A stretch of DNA of 64,000 nucleotides from Falsiroseomonas sp051433165 (GCF_051433165.1 NZ_JBHMFS010000008.1:62001-126000); one strand, 5' to 3'; numbered from the stretch's first letter, positions 1-8,294 are shown. Notes: a model not told the origin generated them from the letters alone. Numbers and translations are program-made.

Positions 1-883
1 GGCCGGGCGGCGCGGAGAGCGCCGTGGCCAACGCCGCCCGCGGCCCCGGCAGGGTTACGTCGAAGCGCGGCAGGCGGGTTTCGATGGCGCCGATCACGGC
101 CTTCGCGGCGCGCGTTGCAGCTTCCGCCGTAGTGGCCCAGGCCATGCCGGAGGGGCCGGCGAAGGGCGTGTCGCCCCAGGAGAAGCCGCCGAAGGGCGCG
201 GCCTCCAGCACCACGTCATCCTCCAGCGCCGCTGCCTCCGCCCACACTTCCGCCATCGGCCCGGCCTCGGAGCGCATGTGGAAGGAATGCAGCACGCGCG
301 GCAGTTTTTCGATGGCGCCATACAGGCGCGTGCCATCCATGCGCCGCTCCAGCATCGTCAGTGCCCGCAGCGCCGTCGCATCCATGTCGAGATGCGGATA
401 GGTGCGATAGACGCTGGCGCCGTCCAGGAGGGTTGCGAGTTCCGGCGCCATGTTGCCGTGGAAATCGAAGCTGGCGGTCAGCGGCGTCGTGCCGATCACG
501 CCGCGCACCTGCTGGATGATGTGCAGATCCGCCGCCGGCACATTTTCGGCCACGCAGGCGCCGTGCAGGGACAGGTACACGCCATCCCACGGCGCGCCTT
601 CCCGCAGCCCATGCAGCACTTCGTCCAGCCAGCCCTCGAAGGCGGCGCGGGTCAGCGGGCCGCCGGGTTGGGCGGAGGTGCAGCGCAATATCGTCGCCCG
701 CCAGTCGGGCCGCGCTTCCACGAACCGCGCCAGCCCGCCAAGTTCCGTGCCGGTGCCGGCATAGCGCACCAGCGCCTCCGCACCGCTGACCCATTCGCGG
801 GACCGCAGGGCGTCCGCCTCGGTCGGGGTGGGAGAGAAGGAGTTACCCTCGAACCAGAGGCGGGCGACGGCGATGTTCGGCAT
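1..883 (-). CDS. M81 family metallopeptidase (MlrC-like), 3' end outside window
   Basis: The frame opens at ATG 881-883 (N-terminus MPNIAVARLWFEGNSFSP) and stays open to base 1, so the C-terminal part lies outside the window. About 294 residues are visible. MlrC/M81 proteins are cytoplasmic zinc enzymes, named after microcystinase C, that hydrolyse small linear peptides or amides. The family signatures are present: the opening (V)ARxWxEGNSF, LHGA near residue 105, and SFDFHGN near residue 140, which carries a likely zinc-binding Asp/His pair. It ends 14 bases after the stop of the YpfJ-like gene and runs in the same direction. The substrate cannot be inferred; nearby racemase and peptidase genes suggest amide or amino-acid derivatives. 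Confidence 0.85.
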   Translation of the reverse strand, partial: MPNIAVARLWFEGNSFSPTPTEADALRSREWVSGAEALVRYAGTGTELGGLARFVEARPDWRATILRCTSAQPGGPLTRAAFEGWLDEVLHGLREGAPWDGVYLSLHGACVAENVPAADLHIIQQVRGVIGTTPLTASFDFHGNMAPELATLLDGASVYRTYPHLDMDATALRALTMLERRMDGTRLYGAIEKLPRVLHSFHMRSEAGPMAEVWAEAAALEDDVVLEAAPFGGFSWGDTPFAGPSGMAWATTAEAATRAAKAVIGAIETRLPRFDVTLPGPRAALATALSAPPG

Positions 884-897
884 GGCCGCAGTCTAGA

Positions 898-1728
898 TTA
901 AAGCTGTCGCGCGCCAAAGGTGTCGCAGGCCTGCAGCGTACCGGCCTGCAGCCCGGTGCGGAACCAGCGCACGCGCTGGGCGGAGGTGCCATGGGTGAAG
1001 CTCTCCGGCACCACCTGGCCGCCGCCGCGGCGCTGCAGCCGGTCGTCGCCCACGGCGGCGGCGGCGGCGAGACCTTCCTCGATGTCGCCGTCCTCCAGGA
1101 TCTGCCGCGCATCATGCGCGCGGCGCGCCCACAAGCCGGCCAGGCAGTCCGCCTGCAATTCCACCCGTACCAGCATCGCATTGTCGCCAGGCCGCGCCCG
1201 GCCGAGCAGGCCGAGCTGGTTCTGCACGTGGTGGCCGACCTCATGCGCAATCACATAGGCCGCGGCGAAGTCGCCCGGCGCGCCCAGCCGGCGCTGCAGA
1301 TCGGCCAGGAAGTCGAGGTCGATATACACCTGACTGTCACCCGGGCAGTAGAATGGCCCGACGGTCGCCTGCGCCACGCCGCAGGCGGATTGCACGGCGC
1401 CGCTGAACAGCACCAGCGTCGGCGCCTGGTAGCGGCGGCCATTCTCGGCAAAAAGCGGCGTCCAGACATCCTCGGTTTCGGCGAGCACGCGGCGCACGAA
1501 GCGCGCACCCTCATCCTGCGCCGGCGCACCCTGGCGCGTCTGGGTCTGGGATTGCGGCGCCGGGTCCATGCCGGAGAGGATCACACTGGGATCGACACCG
1601 AACAGCAGCGCCAGCACCACGAGCACCACGCCGCCGAAACCGCCGCCGATGGCGATCCCGCCGCGCCCGACCCGCCTGCCGCGGCGATCCTCGACATTGC
1701 CGCTTTCGCGCCCACCGCCCAATCGCAT
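898..1728 (-). CDS. ypfJ: YpfJ-family neutral zinc metallopeptidase, membrane anchored
   Basis: This 276-residue protein matches the KPN_02809/YpfJ neutral zinc metallopeptidase family in length and layout. A basic N-terminus is followed by one membrane segment (about residues 24-45, Gly/Val/Leu-rich). The catalytic domain carries HEVGH at residues 162-166 inside AYVIAHEVGHHVQNQLG. The conserved family region with the FYCPGD and VYIDLDF segments precedes it (about residues 126-140). The domain probably faces the periplasm. A GGAGGG ribosome site lies about 8 bases before ATG 1728. The gene sits alone between the racemase-like gene and the M81 peptidase gene, all on the minus strand. The physiological substrate of the family is unknown. 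Confidence 0.9.
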   Translation of the reverse strand: MRLGGGRESGNVEDRRGRRVGRGGIAIGGGFGGVVLVVLALLFGVDPSVILSGMDPAPQSQTQTRQGAPAQDEGARFVRRVLAETEDVWTPLFAENGRRYQAPTLVLFSGAVQSACGVAQATVGPFYCPGDSQVYIDLDFLADLQRRLGAPGDFAAAYVIAHEVGHHVQNQLGLLGRARPGDNAMLVRVELQADCLAGLWARRAHDARQILEDGDIEEGLAAAAAVGDDRLQRRGGGQVVPESFTHGTSAQRVRWFRTGLQAGTLQACDTFGARQL

Positions 1729-1777
1729 CGCTGCACCCTCCGTGTCGGAGCGGCAACGTCCCGACCCGGCGGGAGTT

Positions 1778-2506
1778 TCAGCCGCGCAGCAGCGCGGCCA
1801 GGGCCCGGCTCAGCCCGATCGCCTCCCGCCCCTGCGGCGCGGCGTAGCTGCCGGTGCGCGGCTTCGGCAGGCGCATCCGAACCATCGCCTCCGCAAGGGT
1901 CACGGCGCAGGCGATGCCATCCAGCAGGGGCACCGGCGACCGCGCCTGTAGACCCGCCGCCATCCCGGCCAGCGCGGCGCCGCCCAGCACCACCGAATCA
2001 CAGCGCGCCGCCATCGCCTCCGCTGCCGCCAGCACCTGCGCCGCTGCGGCCTCCGGCTCCGCGATCGCCTGCTGCGGGGTCAGCGGCAGGCCCACCACCT
2101 CGGCGCAGCGCGCCGTCAGCCCGTGCCGCGCCACCAGCTCCTCATAGGGCCGCGCCTGGCCGAGCGTCAGCACGCCAAAACTGCCGCCCAGCAGGCAGGC
2201 GGTCAGGCAGGCGGCCTCCGTCATGCCGAGCACCGGGCAGGGCATCATCTGCCGCGCTGCATCCAGCGCCGTGTCGTGGCTGACCGCGAGCACCACCGCC
2301 TCCACCGCGCCGGCATGTTCCGCCAGCGTGGCCAGCAGGGCGTGGGCGGCGATGGCGTTTTCCGCCCGGGTCGAGATCACCGCCGGGCCGAAGGCCGGCG
2401 TCGCGCCGATGATCTCGGTGCCGGGCGCGGCGGCCGCGCGAGCGGCTGCGACGCAGGCCTGGGTGATCGCCTCGGTCGTATTGGCATTCGCCACCAGGAT
2501 CCGCAT
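1778..2506 (-). CDS. Asp/Glu/hydantoin racemase-family protein lacking both catalytic cysteines
   Basis: This 242-residue protein has the Asp/Glu/hydantoin racemase fold: the MRILVANANTT opening, a central VLGMTEAA segment and the late VVLGGAALAGMA segment. Family enzymes invert an alpha-carbon with two cysteines, one in a C-x-D-P segment near residue 76 and one in LGCAG near residue 180. Here the first position reads AVSHDTA (Ser76) and the second LGGAA (Gly176), so the standard two-base mechanism cannot operate. The second homologue at 5191-5880 keeps both cysteines. ATG 2506 is preferred over an upstream frame extension because MRIL matches the family start. The stop of the TauD-like gene lies only four bases upstream, so the two genes are probably cotranscribed. 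Confidence 0.8.
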   Translation of the reverse strand: MRILVANANTTEAITQACVAAARAAAAPGTEIIGATPAFGPAVISTRAENAIAAHALLATLAEHAGAVEAVVLAVSHDTALDAARQMMPCPVLGMTEAACLTACLLGGSFGVLTLGQARPYEELVARHGLTARCAEVVGLPLTPQQAIAEPEAAAAQVLAAAEAMAARCDSVVLGGAALAGMAAGLQARSPVPLLDGIACAVTLAEAMVRMRLPKPRTGSYAAPQGREAIGLSRALAALLRG

Positions 2507-2510
2507 GGCC

Positions 2511-3590
2511 TCAGCCCCCCACCATGGTGGCGTCCGGCCCCTCCGGCGCGCCGACCAGCGCCAGCAGCCCTTCCGGCAAGGCACGGGAGGATTCGGTCAG
2601 CAGCAGCAGGCGCAGCGCCTCCCGCTTGCCGGGGGCGGGCATGGCGGGTGGCGCCTCCGCCTCGATGGCGACCTCGGAGCCGGAAGCGGCCTCCGGCGGC
2701 GCGGGCTCGGCGAGGGATTCGGCCAGGCTCTCCGCGCGGCGCTTCCAGACCTGCAGCGGGTTGAACAGCAGCACGTCGCCCGGTCGCACATCCATCCGCA
2801 GCGCCAGGCCCGGCTCCGCGCACAGGCTGTCGAGCAGGTCCAGCGCCTGCATCTGCGGCCCGGTCAGGCGCGGCGTCTGCGGCACGCGCTGCGCGGCATC
2901 GATCGAATCGCGCGCATAGCGGCCGACAAAGGCGCCCGAGGCAGTGCTGAACACCGGCAGGTCGATCACGCTGCCCGTCGGTGTCGCATGCGGCATGGGC
3001 CGATACAGCAATTCCAGCGCCGCGCGGTCGCGCTTCATCATCTCATTGTGCACGCTGGCGGCGGCGACCAGCATGGCCGGGTCCACATCCGGCGGCTGGC
3101 GCATGATCAGCAGCGCCACGACATCCGCCGCATCCGCGTGGAAGCGCCAGCGCAGCGCCCCGCCGGCCGCGCTCGCCTGGCGCTGCACCGCGCCGGCCGG
3201 CCCGGGCAGCGGGCGGCCGAGATGCGCGCCGAGTGCCGCCAGCAGCGGCTCCGCCAGCGCCTCCCCCAGCCGTTCGAGCGTCAGGCCGCGCAGCAGCACG
3301 AAGCCGCGGCCGGTGTCGAGGCGGGTCGCCGCGCCGCGCAGCACCGCGCCGAGATGCGGCAGCGGTGCTTCCGCCGCCGATTGCGGCGCGCGGCCGCCAA
3401 GCGCGGTCAGCGCCTGTTCCAGCTCCGCCAGATCCTCGGCACCAACCGGAATCATCCAGTCGGAGGTGCGAAGATCCGCGGCCCGCCAGGCCGCCTGGCC
3501 GGCCTGCGGCACGATGCGCGGGCGCGGGGGGGCCAGCGGGGATCCGGGTGGGGGATTTGCGCTTTGGGGAGCCTGGGGCGTGTCACTCAT
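2511..3590 (-). CDS. TauD/TfdA-like protein with a degenerate Fe(II) site
   Basis: This 359-residue protein resembles the TauD/TfdA Fe(II)/2-oxoglutarate dioxygenase family. The first two metal ligands are in FHADAADVV (His151, Asp153), followed by an AAASVHNEMM segment and a GDVLLFNPLQVWKRR segment near residues 271-285. In active members the last segment contains the distal His (N-x5-H-x-R); here the aligned residue appears to be Lys283. A Pro/Ala/Glu-rich insertion of about 30 residues follows. The usual Gly-Gly after the HxD strand is also absent (PPDVDPAM). The start at ATG 3590 gives a Pro-rich N-terminus. It precedes the racemase-like gene by four bases. It may be a non-canonical oxygenase or a non-enzymatic relative. 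Confidence 0.7.
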   Translation of the reverse strand: MSDTPQAPQSANPPPGSPLAPPRPRIVPQAGQAAWRAADLRTSDWMIPVGAEDLAELEQALTALGGRAPQSAAEAPLPHLGAVLRGAATRLDTGRGFVLLRGLTLERLGEALAEPLLAALGAHLGRPLPGPAGAVQRQASAAGGALRWRFHADAADVVALLIMRQPPDVDPAMLVAAASVHNEMMKRDRAALELLYRPMPHATPTGSVIDLPVFSTASGAFVGRYARDSIDAAQRVPQTPRLTGPQMQALDLLDSLCAEPGLALRMDVRPGDVLLFNPLQVWKRRAESLAESLAEPAPPEAASGSEVAIEAEAPPAMPAPGKREALRLLLLTESSRALPEGLLALVGAPEGPDATMVGG

Positions 3591-3682
3591 CCCCCCCACA
3601 CTACCAGCCCTGCGCCGCGCCGCCACGTCTTGCCTTTCGGCCCGCCCTGCCCGCAGGCTCCGGCCTTTCAGGGAGACCAAAC

Positions 3683-4846
3683 ATGGCCGATTCCGCCCCC
3701 GCGACGCACCGCGAGCCGCAGCTCGACCTGCCCTTCGACGCGGAGGCGATGCTGGAGGGGCTGCGGCCCTGGGTGGAGTGCGAAAGCCCGACCTTCGACG
3801 CCGCCGCGGTCGGCCGGATGATGGACCTGGCCGGACGCGACCTGGCCCTGGCCGGCGCGCGGGTGGAGCGCATCGCCGGCCGCATGGGCTTCGGCGACTG
3901 CATCCGTGCCCGCTTCCCGCATCCGGCGGGCGACACGGCGCCCGGCATCCTGGTGCTGGCGCATCTGGATACGGTGCATCCCGTGGGCACGCTGGCGAGC
4001 CTGCCCTGGAGGCGGGATGGTGGCAACTGCTACGGCCCCGGCATCCAGGACATGAAGGGCGGCACCTTCCTGGCGCTGGAGGCAATGCGCCAGGTGTTGC
4101 GCGCCGGCCTGGCGACCCCGCTGCCCGTCACCTTCCTGCTGACCTCGGATGAGGAGGTTGGCAGCCCTTCCACCCGCGACCTGATCGAGGCCGAGGCGCG
4201 ACGTGCACGCTATGTGTTGGTGCCCGAACCGGCGCGGCCGGATGGCGGCGTGGTGACCGGCCGCTACGCCATCGCCCGCTTCAACCTGCGCACCACCGGC
4301 CGGCCGAGCCATGCCGGCGTGCGCCTGAGCGAAGGCCGCTCCGCCATCCGCGAGATGTGCCGCCAGGTGCTGGCGATCGAGGCGATGACGACGGAGGACT
4401 GCACCTTCTCCGCCGGCGTCATTCATGGCGGGCAGTGGGTGAATTGCGTGGCGACGCATTGCGATGCCGAGGTCCTGTCCATGGCCAAGCGGCAGGAGGA
4501 TCTGGATGCCGGCGTGGCCCGCATGCTGGCCCTGCAATCCAGCGCGCCGGATGTGACCCTGACCGTGACCCGCGGCGTGACCCGCCCGGTGTGGGAGGCG
4601 GATGCCGGCACCAAGGCGCTTTATGAGGTGGCGAACGGCTTGGCCGGCAAGCTCGGCTTTGCCATTCCGCCGCAATCCTCCGGCGGCGGCTCGGATGGCA
4701 ATTTCACCGGCGCGATGGGCATCCCGACCCTGGATGGCCTCGGCGTGGCGGGTGCGATGGCGCATACGCTGAACGAGCATATCGCGGTCGGCAGCCTGGT
4801 ACCGCGGGCGCGTTTGTTCGCTGGGCTACTCACGACGCTTTCTTGA
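3683..4846 (+). CDS. M20 family metallopeptidase (carboxypeptidase G2/ArgE-DapE type)
   Basis: This 387-residue protein is a cytoplasmic di-zinc amidohydrolase of the M20 family. The metal-binding and catalytic motifs are in order: LAHLDTVHP (about residue 93, His and Asp), IQDMKGG (about 117, bridging Asp), TSDEEVGS (about 153, catalytic Glu-Glu), VPEPAR (about 178) and a late LGVAGAMAHTLNEH with the last His. The dimerisation-domain signature RPSHAG near residue 212 is also present. Members hydrolyse N-acyl or folyl amino acids and dipeptides; the sequence does not fix the substrate. ATG 3683 gives a normal family length. The gene is divergent from the TauD-like/racemase pair across about 90 bases. 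Confidence 0.9.
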   Translation: MADSAPATHREPQLDLPFDAEAMLEGLRPWVECESPTFDAAAVGRMMDLAGRDLALAGARVERIAGRMGFGDCIRARFPHPAGDTAPGILVLAHLDTVHPVGTLASLPWRRDGGNCYGPGIQDMKGGTFLALEAMRQVLRAGLATPLPVTFLLTSDEEVGSPSTRDLIEAEARRARYVLVPEPARPDGGVVTGRYAIARFNLRTTGRPSHAGVRLSEGRSAIREMCRQVLAIEAMTTEDCTFSAGVIHGGQWVNCVATHCDAEVLSMAKRQEDLDAGVARMLALQSSAPDVTLTVTRGVTRPVWEADAGTKALYEVANGLAGKLGFAIPPQSSGGGSDGNFTGAMGIPTLDGLGVAGAMAHTLNEHIAVGSLVPRARLFAGLLTTLS

Positions 4847-4908
4847 GATTCGTGCGACGTCGCTAAACTGCGCTAACTTCCCATCCCATGAGCAGAAGGG
4901 GTGCGAAG

Positions 4909-5175
4909 ATGCGGTCGATGGTTTTTCCGATGGTGCTGGCCCTGGCAGTGGCGCCAGGCCTGGCGATGGCGCAGAGCGCGCCGATCGGCGGGCCGAATTC
5001 GGGTGCCGTGCATGGGCAGACCTGGGACATGCGGCAGGATCTGTCCTCCGCCACCAACCCGGACGGCACTCCGCTGACCCGCACGCAGCGCCTGCGTCGG
5101 GAGGCGGCGCGGGCCGAGGCCGAGCGGGCCCGGCAAGCCGGCCAATTGCGGCCGCAGCCGCGCCAGACCCGGTGA
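4909..5175 (+). CDS. Small secreted protein of unknown function
   Basis: This protein of about 88 residues begins with a clear signal peptide (MRSMVFPMVLALAVAPGLAMA, cleavage likely before QSAP). The mature part is short and hydrophilic, contains a GQTWDMRQDLSSATNPDG segment, and ends in a charged Arg/Ala/Glu-rich helix. ATG 4909 is preferred over an in-frame ATG at 4888 because AGAAGGGG lies seven bases before it and the hydrophobic stretch then sits at the correct distance. No recognised domain is seen. Similar small periplasmic proteins with a basic tail are common in Acetobacteraceae. It stands between the M20 gene and a convergent racemase gene. Confidence 0.65.
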   Translation: MRSMVFPMVLALAVAPGLAMAQSAPIGGPNSGAVHGQTWDMRQDLSSATNPDGTPLTRTQRLRREAARAEAERARQAGQLRPQPRQTR

Positions 5176-5190
5176 ACACGACGCGGTAGG

Positions 5191-5880
5191 CTATTCGGCC
5201 GCCTGGGCTGCCTGGGCTTCCGACTGGGCCGGGCGGGCCGCGACCACCGCCTGCAGGGCCAGCGCCACCGCTGCCTGGCAGGGCTCGATCACCGGGATGC
5301 CGCAGGCCTCCTCCACCGCGGCGCGGTGGAATGCCATGCCGGCGCAGCCCAGGATCACCGCCTCCGCCCCCATTTCCGCGATGCGGCGGCCGGCGGCGAC
5401 CAGGGCGGCGCGGGGCGCTGCCGGGTCGGTCAGCACCTCCATCGGCAGATTCAGTGGAATATGGCCAAGCAGCCGGCTTTCTACGCCCATCGCCTGCAAG
5501 GCCCGGCGCTGGCGCGGCAGGGATGGGTCGCCGAAGGCGATGATGCCGAAGCGGTCCGCACGCGCCAGCGCCGCGGCCACGGCGCTACGCAACGGGCCGA
5601 AGACCGGCGCGCGGGTGACGGTGCGGATCGCATCCACCCCGGGGTCGGAGACGCAGGCGATGACATAGGCCGAGGCCGCCTCACGCTCCACCAGCTGGCA
5701 CAGCGGCTCCGCCACGCCGAACCAGTCACGCCAGGTGACGATGGCGGGCGGGCCGGAGTCGAGCTGCGTCACCTCGATCCGCGGCAGGCCTGGGGCGCGG
5801 AAGCGGGCCAGCGCCACGTCGATGCCCTGGGTGCAGCTTCGGCTGCTGTTCGGGTTGATCACCAGGATCCGGTCGGCCAT
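5191..5880 (-). CDS. Aspartate/glutamate (hydantoin) racemase family protein
   Basis: This 229-residue enzyme has the complete Asp/Glu/hydantoin racemase signature. It starts MADRILVINPNSS, has the first catalytic cysteine in ACVSDPG (Cys76) and the second in ILGCAGMA (Cys179). Such enzymes racemise amino acids, hydantoins or related acids such as allantoin or maleate in the cytoplasm. A GGAGGA site lies eight bases before ATG 5880. It is convergent with the small secreted protein gene and divergent from DUF983. It is distinct from the degenerate paralogue at 1778-2506. The exact substrate is not predictable, although the D-aminoacylase and hydantoinase genes near the window end fit D-amino-acid or hydantoin metabolism. 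Confidence 0.88.
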   Translation of the reverse strand: MADRILVINPNSSRSCTQGIDVALARFRAPGLPRIEVTQLDSGPPAIVTWRDWFGVAEPLCQLVEREAASAYVIACVSDPGVDAIRTVTRAPVFGPLRSAVAAALARADRFGIIAFGDPSLPRQRRALQAMGVESRLLGHIPLNLPMEVLTDPAAPRAALVAAGRRIAEMGAEAVILGCAGMAFHRAAVEEACGIPVIEPCQAAVALALQAVVAARPAQSEAQAAQAAE

Positions 5881-5985
5881 CGCACATCCTCCTCCGTCCC
5901 GCCCGAACCCCCGCGGCACGGTGCGCGTTGGGCAGGATCGGCGTCGGCCGAGGCGCGCGCAAGGGCAGGCTTGGCAAGCGAAAGC

Positions 5986-6014
5986 TTGATCGGGCGCCGC
6001 CGACACGACATATT
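5986..6014 (+). promoter_or_regulatory. Candidate sigma70 promoter for DUF983-UPF0262-mtnA
   Basis: TTGATC and CATATT are separated by 17 bases, about 72 bases before the DUF983 start. The three downstream genes overlap or abut, so this could drive all of them. It is a sequence match only. Confidence 0.45.
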
Positions 6015-6085
6015 GCACCGCACAACGGCCGCGCGAGCCGGGGACTTTCCTCCCCGGGTCGCGACAAGGCCGGAAGGAACGCCAC

Positions 6086-6526
6086 ATGACACGCTGGGAG
6101 CCTACCCGCTCGGCAGATTCTGACAGCAACGCCTCTCCGGTCTCGGCCTGGACCGTCATCCGCCGCGGCATGCGTAACCGCTGCCCGGTCTGCGGCGAGG
6201 GCAAGGTCTTTCGCGGCTACCTGCGGGTGGTCGATGAATGCGAAGTCTGCCACGCGCCGCTCGGCTCGCTGCGGGCCGACGATCTGCCGCCCTACATCAC
6301 CATCTTCATCGCAGGCCACATCCTGCTTCCGCCCGTCTTCTGGGTCGAGCGGGCCTGGATGCCGCCGATGTGGCTGCACATGGCGGTCTGGCTGCCGGCC
6401 TTCACCATCGCCTGCATCCTGCTGCTGCGGCCGATCAAGGGCGGCACGGTGGGCTGGATGGCGCGGCTCGGCTTCGAGCCGCAGGCCGAGGCGCCGCCCG
6501 GACCGCCGCGCACCGATCATGCCTGA
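6086..6526 (+). CDS. DUF983 family membrane protein
   Basis: This 146-residue protein belongs to DUF983. It carries an N-terminal zinc-ribbon-like pair, CPVC near residue 33 and CEVC near residue 53, followed by DDLPPYIT. Two hydrophobic segments follow (about residues 72-90 and 97-115) and then a hydrophilic tail. Family function is unknown. In many Alphaproteobacteria DUF983 lies beside rnr and rpmG, but here it is about 20 kb away from them. The stop overlaps the next gene by eight bases, indicating translational coupling to UPF0262. A promoter-like sequence precedes it. Confidence 0.88.
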   Translation: MTRWEPTRSADSDSNASPVSAWTVIRRGMRNRCPVCGEGKVFRGYLRVVDECEVCHAPLGSLRADDLPPYITIFIAGHILLPPVFWVERAWMPPMWLHMAVWLPAFTIACILLLRPIKGGTVGWMARLGFEPQAEAPPGPPRTDHA

Positions 6527-7013
6527 CAGGATCGTCACCGCGCCGGAGCGTGACCTGGTCCGCATCGACCTGCCGGACGGCCATGCGCTGCTGCCCAGCC
6601 CCTATGCCGAGGCGGATCGCCGCCAGGCGGTGGAGGATCTGCTGGCCGGCAACCGCTTCCGCCCGGCAGGCCTCGGCGCCGGCCCCTTCGGCCTGGGCAT
6701 CGCGGTGCGGGACGGCCGGCTGATGCTGGAAATCCGCGACGCCACGGATGCGCCGCTGCACGCCCTGGTGCTGGCACTCGGCCCGTTCCGCCGGCTGATC
6801 AAGGACTACCACATGGTGGTCGAGAGCCATGAGAAGGCTGTGGCCGAAGGCGGGTCCGAGGCCCGCATCCAGGCGATCGACATGGGCCGGCGCGGCCTGC
6901 ACAACGAAGGCGCGGAGCTGCTGACGGAGCGCCTGGCCGGCAAGGTCGAGATCAATTTCGAAACCGCGCGGCGGCTGTTCACCCTGGTCTGCGCGTTGCA
7001 CCAGCGCATCTGA
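6519..7013 (+). CDS. UPF0262 family protein
   Basis: This 164-residue cytoplasmic protein matches UPF0262, an alphaproteobacterial family of unknown function. Recognisable stretches are IDLPDG near the start, a central LALGPFRRLIKDY segment, and the C-terminal MGRRGLHNEGAELL, found in nearly all members. The start ATG 6519 lies inside the end of the DUF983 gene (eight-base overlap). mtnA begins seven bases after its stop, so the three genes form one transcription unit. No signal peptide or membrane segment is present. Confidence 0.92.
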   Translation: MPDRIVTAPERDLVRIDLPDGHALLPSPYAEADRRQAVEDLLAGNRFRPAGLGAGPFGLGIAVRDGRLMLEIRDATDAPLHALVLALGPFRRLIKDYHMVVESHEKAVAEGGSEARIQAIDMGRRGLHNEGAELLTERLAGKVEINFETARRLFTLVCALHQRI

Positions 7014-7020
7014 GAACCCG

Positions 7021-8109
7021 ATGAAGATTGACGGCATTCCCTATCGCAGCGTCTGGGTCGAGCCTTCCGATGGCTGGTCCATCCGCATCTTCGACCAGAC
7101 GAAACTGCCCTGGTCGCTCGACATCCTGCGGCTGACGGAGCCGGGCCAGGTGGCGCAGGCCATCCGGTCCATGCAGGTGCGCGGCGCGCCGCTGATCGGT
7201 GCCGTCGCCGCCTATGGCGTGGCACTGGCACTGCGGCAGGACGCCTCGACCGAAAATCTGGAGCGGGTGGTGGCCGAACTGGGCGAGACGCGCCCCACCG
7301 CCATCAACCTGCGCTGGGCGCTGGCCCGGATGCGCGCCGCCCTGCATAATTTGCCCGCCGGGGACCGTGTGGCGGCCGCCTATGCCGAGGCCGCGGCGAT
7401 CTGCGACGATGATGCCGAGACCTGCCGCCGCATCGGCGAACACGGCCTGCCGCTGATCGAGGCCGCGGCCCAGGGACGGGACCGGGTGAATGTGCTGACC
7501 CATTGCAACGCCGGCTGGATCGCGACGGTGGATTGGGGCACCGCGCTGGCGCCGATCTACATGGCGCATGATGCCGGACTGCCGGTGCATGTCTGGGTGG
7601 ATGAGACCCGCCCGCGCAATCAGGGCGCCGCACTCACAGCCTGGGAACTCGGCAAGCACGGCGTCCCGCACACCATCATCGCCGACAATGCCGGCGGCCA
7701 TCTGATGCAGCATGGCCAGGTGGATTTGGTGATCGTCGGCACGGACCGCGTGACGCGCCATGGCGACGTCGCCAACAAGATCGGCACCTATCTGAAGGCG
7801 CTGGCGGCGCGGGACAATGGCGTGCCCTTCTGGGTCGCCCTGCCGCATTCCACGCTGGACATGACCGTGGGTGACGGCATCGCCGAGATCCCGATCGAGG
7901 AGCGCAGTGGCGCCGAGGTCACCGACATGACCGGACGCACCGCCGATGGCCGGATCGAGACGATCCGCGTGGCCGCCGAGGGCAGCGCCGCCGCGAACCC
8001 GGCCTTCGACGTGACCCCGGCCCGGCTGGTGACCGGGCTGATCACGGAACGCGGCCGCTGCGCGGCCTCCGAGGCCGGGCTGCGCGCGCTCTACCCCGAG
8101 AAGGGCTGA
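7021..8109 (+). CDS. mtnA: S-methyl-5-thioribose-1-phosphate isomerase
   Basis: This 362-residue enzyme isomerises methylthioribose-1-phosphate to methylthioribulose-1-phosphate in the methionine salvage pathway. The MtnA/eIF2B-like features are complete: RGAPLIG near residue 58, the catalytic cysteine in LTHCNAG (Cys162), the catalytic aspartate in VGTDRV (Asp242) and the NKIGTYLKA segment after it. The length matches the family. No other mtn genes lie in the window, so the rest of the pathway must be elsewhere. It follows UPF0262 by seven bases. Some alphaproteobacterial homologues also act on related pentose phosphates. No SAM-riboswitch-like structure was seen upstream. Confidence 0.95.
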   Translation: MKIDGIPYRSVWVEPSDGWSIRIFDQTKLPWSLDILRLTEPGQVAQAIRSMQVRGAPLIGAVAAYGVALALRQDASTENLERVVAELGETRPTAINLRWALARMRAALHNLPAGDRVAAAYAEAAAICDDDAETCRRIGEHGLPLIEAAAQGRDRVNVLTHCNAGWIATVDWGTALAPIYMAHDAGLPVHVWVDETRPRNQGAALTAWELGKHGVPHTIIADNAGGHLMQHGQVDLVIVGTDRVTRHGDVANKIGTYLKALAARDNGVPFWVALPHSTLDMTVGDGIAEIPIEERSGAEVTDMTGRTADGRIETIRVAAEGSAAANPAFDVTPARLVTGLITERGRCAASEAGLRALYPEKG

Positions 8110-8294
8110 CCGCGGGCCGTCGGCTCCAGCAGCCACAGCCCGACGACGAGCGAAAGGCCGCCCAGGCCGGCCAGCCAGGCCGCCGCCATCAGCGGCACGC
8201 GCCCCGGCAGGGTCGCATCGCCCAGCACGAGGACAACGGTCGCCAGGATGGCGATCAGGCCGAGACCGACCAGCAGAAGCGCGAAACGGGGCAT
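8091..8294 (-). CDS. Small two-helix membrane protein, unknown
   Basis: This 67-residue frame encodes two hydrophobic segments (about residues 4-25 and 34-54) separated by a short polar loop with a GDATLPGRVP turn. It has no family I recognise. It overlaps the mtnA 3' end by 19 bases on the opposite strand. No good ribosome site precedes ATG 8294 (the upstream bases are C-rich), which lowers confidence. The regular amphipathic pattern and position between two operons favour a real but minor gene. Confidence 0.45.
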   Translation of the reverse strand: MPRFALLLVGLGLIAILATVVLVLGDATLPGRVPLMAAAWLAGLGGLSLVVGLWLLEPTARGQPFSG

